From Nitrospira sp. (GTDB lineage: Bacteria > Nitrospirota > Nitrospiria > Nitrospirales > Nitrospiraceae), in NCBI GenBank assembly GCA_018242685.1, contig JAFEBM010000033.1, forward strand, positions 62,001 to 126,000: DNA of 64,000 nucleotides. The letters are read 5' to 3'. The notes under the pieces were generated by a model. That model ran no database searches, had not been told where the DNA came from, and saw only the letters and a list, made by a program, of their open reading frames with translations. Positions 61,596 through 64,000 of this stretch are shown here, in pieces. Both the position numbers and the translations under genes were made by a program. How positions within the stretch are numbered: position 1 is the first letter of the stretch; each line of letters opens with the position of its first letter.

Positions 61596-62444
61596 ATGCG
61601 CATCCTTATCACTGGAGCCGGCGGGCAACTGGGCAGCGTGCTTTGCGAGGTGTTTGGGCATGAAACAGTTATCCCCAAGGACTTACCGGACTTTGATCTC
61701 ACGCGCCCGACGGTTGAAGAAGAGATCATCGGATCCGCTCCCGACCTGATCATCCATGCGGGGGCTTACACCGACGTAGATGGGGCCGAACGAGAACCGG
61801 ACCTCGCGTCGGCGGTGAACGCCAAGGGGACGGAGCGGATCGCACGTGCGGCTGTTCACCTTGGGGCCCGCCTTATCTATATTTCTACCGACTACGTGTT
61901 CGATGGGAAGCAGCGGACACCGTATCGTGAGGACGATAATCCTTGTCCGGTCAACCAATATGGATTTTCAAAATGGAGAGGAGAGCAGGCCGTTCTGGCG
62001 TCCGGCGCCAGGGCTCTCATCATCCGGACCGCATGGCTCTATGGATCGGTCGGTAAGAATTTTGTGAAGTCGATCATGCGGGCCGCGCAGAGCGAGCCGA
62101 TCTTGAAGGTCGTGAATGATCAATCAGGTTGCCCTACCTATGCCCAGGACCTGGCCGCTGCTGTTGCATCGTTGGTCGGAAAGCATGTGGAAGGGGTGAT
62201 CCACGTCACCAATCGCGGACAGTGCACATGGTATGAGTTTGCACAGGCCATCGTTCGTGAGATGGGGTTCCGTTGTTCCATCGTGCCGATCACGACGGAG
62301 CAGGCTGGACGTCTGGCCAAGCGACCGCCATATTCGGTGCTGAATCCGGACCGATTGTTGTCTCTGGGCCATGTATTGCCTGAATGGAGCCAGGCACTGA
62401 CACGATTTGCCAAGGTCTCCCACAGGTCTTCGTATTCTCCATGA
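61596..62444 (+). CDS. rmlD: dTDP-4-dehydrorhamnose reductase
   Basis: 282 residues. ILITGAGGQLGSVLCEVF, IHAGAYTDVDGAEREPDLA, YISTDYVFDGKQRTPY and VNQYGFSKWRGEQ (Y-x3-K), then VVNDQSGCPTYAQDLA, all RmlD hallmarks. It completes dTDP-L-rhamnose. rmlC (3,5-epimerase) is not in the window, so that step is encoded elsewhere or by another enzyme. Confidence 0.93.
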   Translation: MRILITGAGGQLGSVLCEVFGHETVIPKDLPDFDLTRPTVEEEIIGSAPDLIIHAGAYTDVDGAEREPDLASAVNAKGTERIARAAVHLGARLIYISTDYVFDGKQRTPYREDDNPCPVNQYGFSKWRGEQAVLASGARALIIRTAWLYGSVGKNFVKSIMRAAQSEPILKVVNDQSGCPTYAQDLAAAVASLVGKHVEGVIHVTNRGQCTWYEFAQAIVREMGFRCSIVPITTEQAGRLAKRPPYSVLNPDRLLSLGHVLPEWSQALTRFAKVSHRSSYSP

Positions 62445-62546
62445 GTGAGCGTTCCTCTCGGTCAAAACACTTTGCAATTGCCCTGAGACTGGTTAAGATA
62501 ACAGTCGATTCTTATCGGGACGTCTCGCTCTTCTTGTCATAAGCGA

Positions 62547-63083
62547 GTGAAATTGAAGACTCAGCAAAAACCCGCGAGAAGCTTCTTGCGGGAACTCCGG
62601 TTGTTCGCCACGGATGTGGACGGAGTTCTCACCGATGCCGGCATGTACTATTCCGAGTCGGGTGACGAGTGGAAGAAGTTCAACACCCGAGACGGAATGG
62701 GGATCAAATTGCTGCAGAAGGCCGGCCTCATCACGGCAATTGTGACGCAGGAACGAACCAGATTGGTCGCTCGCCGGGCTGAAAAACTCGCGATACCTGA
62801 ACTTCATCAGGGCGTGATGGACAAATTGTCGGTCATCCGCGATATGGCCACGCGACACGGTATCTCACTCCGGCAAGTCGCCTATATCGGCGATGACATC
62901 AACGACATCGAAGCCTTGAAAGCGGTGGGACTATCGGCGGCTCCGGCAGATGGTCTTCCGCAAGTATTGGAGATCGTCAGCTATGTGTGTCGGCAGAAGG
63001 GTGGGGAAGGGGCGGTGAGAGAACTTGCAGAGATGATACTCCTTTCTCGCAACGGGGCAAAACTCACCAAACAGAGGAGATAG
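62547..63083 (+). CDS. kdsC: 3-deoxy-D-manno-octulosonate 8-phosphate phosphatase
   Basis: 178 residues, HAD superfamily. LFATDVDGVLTDAGMYYSESG with Asp23 and Asp25, FNTRDGMGIKLLQKAGL, VTQERTRLVARRAEKL and YIGDDINDIEALKAVGLSAAP are the KdsC pattern. It yields free Kdo before CMP activation, linking to waaA. GTG start at 62547. The gap 62445-62546 shows no clear feature. Confidence 0.9.
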   Translation: MKLKTQQKPARSFLRELRLFATDVDGVLTDAGMYYSESGDEWKKFNTRDGMGIKLLQKAGLITAIVTQERTRLVARRAEKLAIPELHQGVMDKLSVIRDMATRHGISLRQVAYIGDDINDIEALKAVGLSAAPADGLPQVLEIVSYVCRQKGGEGAVRELAEMILLSRNGAKLTKQRR

Positions 63084-63090
63084 GGGCGAT

Positions 63091-64000
63091 ATGGCGCAAA
63101 CGTATCCACTGTATCCGGTAATTATGGCGGGAGGGAGCGGGACCAGGTTTTGGCCGTTGAGCCGCCATCTGTTCCCGAAGCAGCTCTTGCGAATCAGCGG
63201 GGAGTATACGTTGATTCAGCAGACCATGCGGCGTGTCCTTGGCTGCGCGCCGGCCGCCAATGTGCTGATCTCGACAAATTCGGCGCAGGCCGATCTGATT
63301 CGTGGTCAATTGGTCGATTGGAAAGAGGATCTCACGAATGGATTTCTCCTTGAACCGGAAGGACGTAACACGGCGCCCGCCATTGCATTGGCGGCGATCG
63401 AGGTGCTGACACGAGATCCTGACGGCCTCATGTTGGTGGTGCCAGCCGACCATGTGGTGACAGGACAGCGCGACTTTGAAACTGCGGTCAGATTAGCCTC
63501 ACAATTGGCGGCCGAAGACTATTTGGTCACGTTCGGGATCAAGCCGATCAGGCCGGAGATGGGCTATGGTTATATCAAACCGAAAGGCAACGCTCTGCTT
63601 GGCAAACAGGGCAAGTTGCGAGGGTATCTCGTTCAACGATTCGTGGAGAAGCCTAACGCTGCTAAGGCAGCTCAGTATGTGAAGGCGGGAGGCTATTTTT
63701 GGAACAGCGGCATGTTTGTTTGGCGTGCCGCAACGATCTTGGAGGAGATCGGCCTTCACCAGCCGGCGATCATGGCAGCAATGGAGCGGATCAGGAAGCT
63801 GAAAATGGAGGGGGTCTCGAAGCAGTCGATCGACGATGCCTATCGCCAAATCACGTCGGTCTCTATCGATACCGGTGTTATGGAACGGTCGTCGAAGGCC
63901 GCCGTGGTGCCGGTGATGTTTCAGTGGTCTGATGTTGGGAGCTGGGGTAGCTTGGACGAAGTGGCGGAGAAGGACAGGTCCGGCAATGTGGTCACCGGAC
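63091..64000 (+). CDS. manC: Mannose-1-phosphate guanylyltransferase, N-terminal part
   Basis: The frame opens at ATG 63091, seven bases after kdsC, and runs off the window. About 303 residues are visible: YPVIMAGGSGTRFWPLSRHL, FPKQLLRI, LLEPEGRNTAPAIALAAIE, LVVPADHVV, RFVEKPNAAKAAQYVKAGGYFWNSGMF and WSDVGSWGSLDEV. These are ManC/AlgA signatures. It makes GDP-mannose; whether a C-terminal phosphomannose isomerase domain follows cannot be seen. Confidence 0.92.
   Translation, partial: MAQTYPLYPVIMAGGSGTRFWPLSRHLFPKQLLRISGEYTLIQQTMRRVLGCAPAANVLISTNSAQADLIRGQLVDWKEDLTNGFLLEPEGRNTAPAIALAAIEVLTRDPDGLMLVVPADHVVTGQRDFETAVRLASQLAAEDYLVTFGIKPIRPEMGYGYIKPKGNALLGKQGKLRGYLVQRFVEKPNAAKAAQYVKAGGYFWNSGMFVWRAATILEEIGLHQPAIMAAMERIRKLKMEGVSKQSIDDAYRQITSVSIDTGVMERSSKAAVVPVMFQWSDVGSWGSLDEVAEKDRSGNVVTG

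Overview
The window is one dense, almost entirely plus-strand block of envelope-glycan genes: lipid A/Kdo/heptose core genes first, then a very large O-antigen or exopolysaccharide locus. Gene content (LpxB, MsbA, WaaA, LpxK, heptosyltransferases, KdsC) shows a Gram-negative cell with LPS. The gene style and two near-identical 124-bp palindromic repeats match my recollection of Nitrospira (Nitrospirota) genomes. That assignment is inference; no rRNA or housekeeping marker is present.

Layout. 1-10656: lipid A and inner core (lpxB end, msbA, a DUF374 acyltransferase broken by an A9 run, waaA, lpxK, a waaF-gmhB fusion, a methyltransferase, two GT9 heptosyltransferases). 10690-11889: control region with a candidate promoter/operator, a winged-helix EPS-type regulator and a NusG-like (UpxY/RfaH-type) antiterminator. 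11982-16599: Nudix hydrolase, Wzx-like flippase, GT2, B12-type radical SAM. 16648-22995: nucleotide-sugar block (heptose kinase, fucose-synthase-like SDR, split TPP enzyme pair, a DegT enzyme with His in place of the catalytic Lys, heptose-1-P nucleotidyltransferase, epimerase), which looks like a pathway to a deoxy and possibly branched sugar derived from GDP-heptose. 23025-25950: APS kinase and a Wzm/Wzt ABC exporter. 25964-41733: the most unusual part. Unrelated enzymes (SPASM radical SAM, two sulfotransferases, GT2, a 1160-residue radical SAM, GT4, acyltransferase-3) all carry one to four copies of the same ~50-residue C-terminal module (core G-Y-N-I-V...Y-Y-G-V-P-Q...G-x-x-D-L). An orphan MTH538/ThsB-like TIR protein sits among them. 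41736-50513: IS3 remnant, methyltransferases, glycosyltransferases, AsnB, SDR. 50709-57771: WbpL/WecA-like initiating transferase, O-antigen ligase with a cysteine-rich insertion, LgtF/WaaE-like and other transferases. 57762-64000: WbpM/CapD dehydratase, rmlA, rmlB, rmlD, kdsC and the start of manC.

Together the genes would make nucleotide sugars (dTDP-rhamnose, GDP-mannose, GDP-heptose derivatives), assemble a glycan on undecaprenyl phosphate, decorate it by sulfation, methylation, acylation and amidation, export it by flippase and/or ABC transporter, and ligate it to a lipid A-heptose core. The shared tag suggests that the decoration enzymes act as a physically or functionally linked set.
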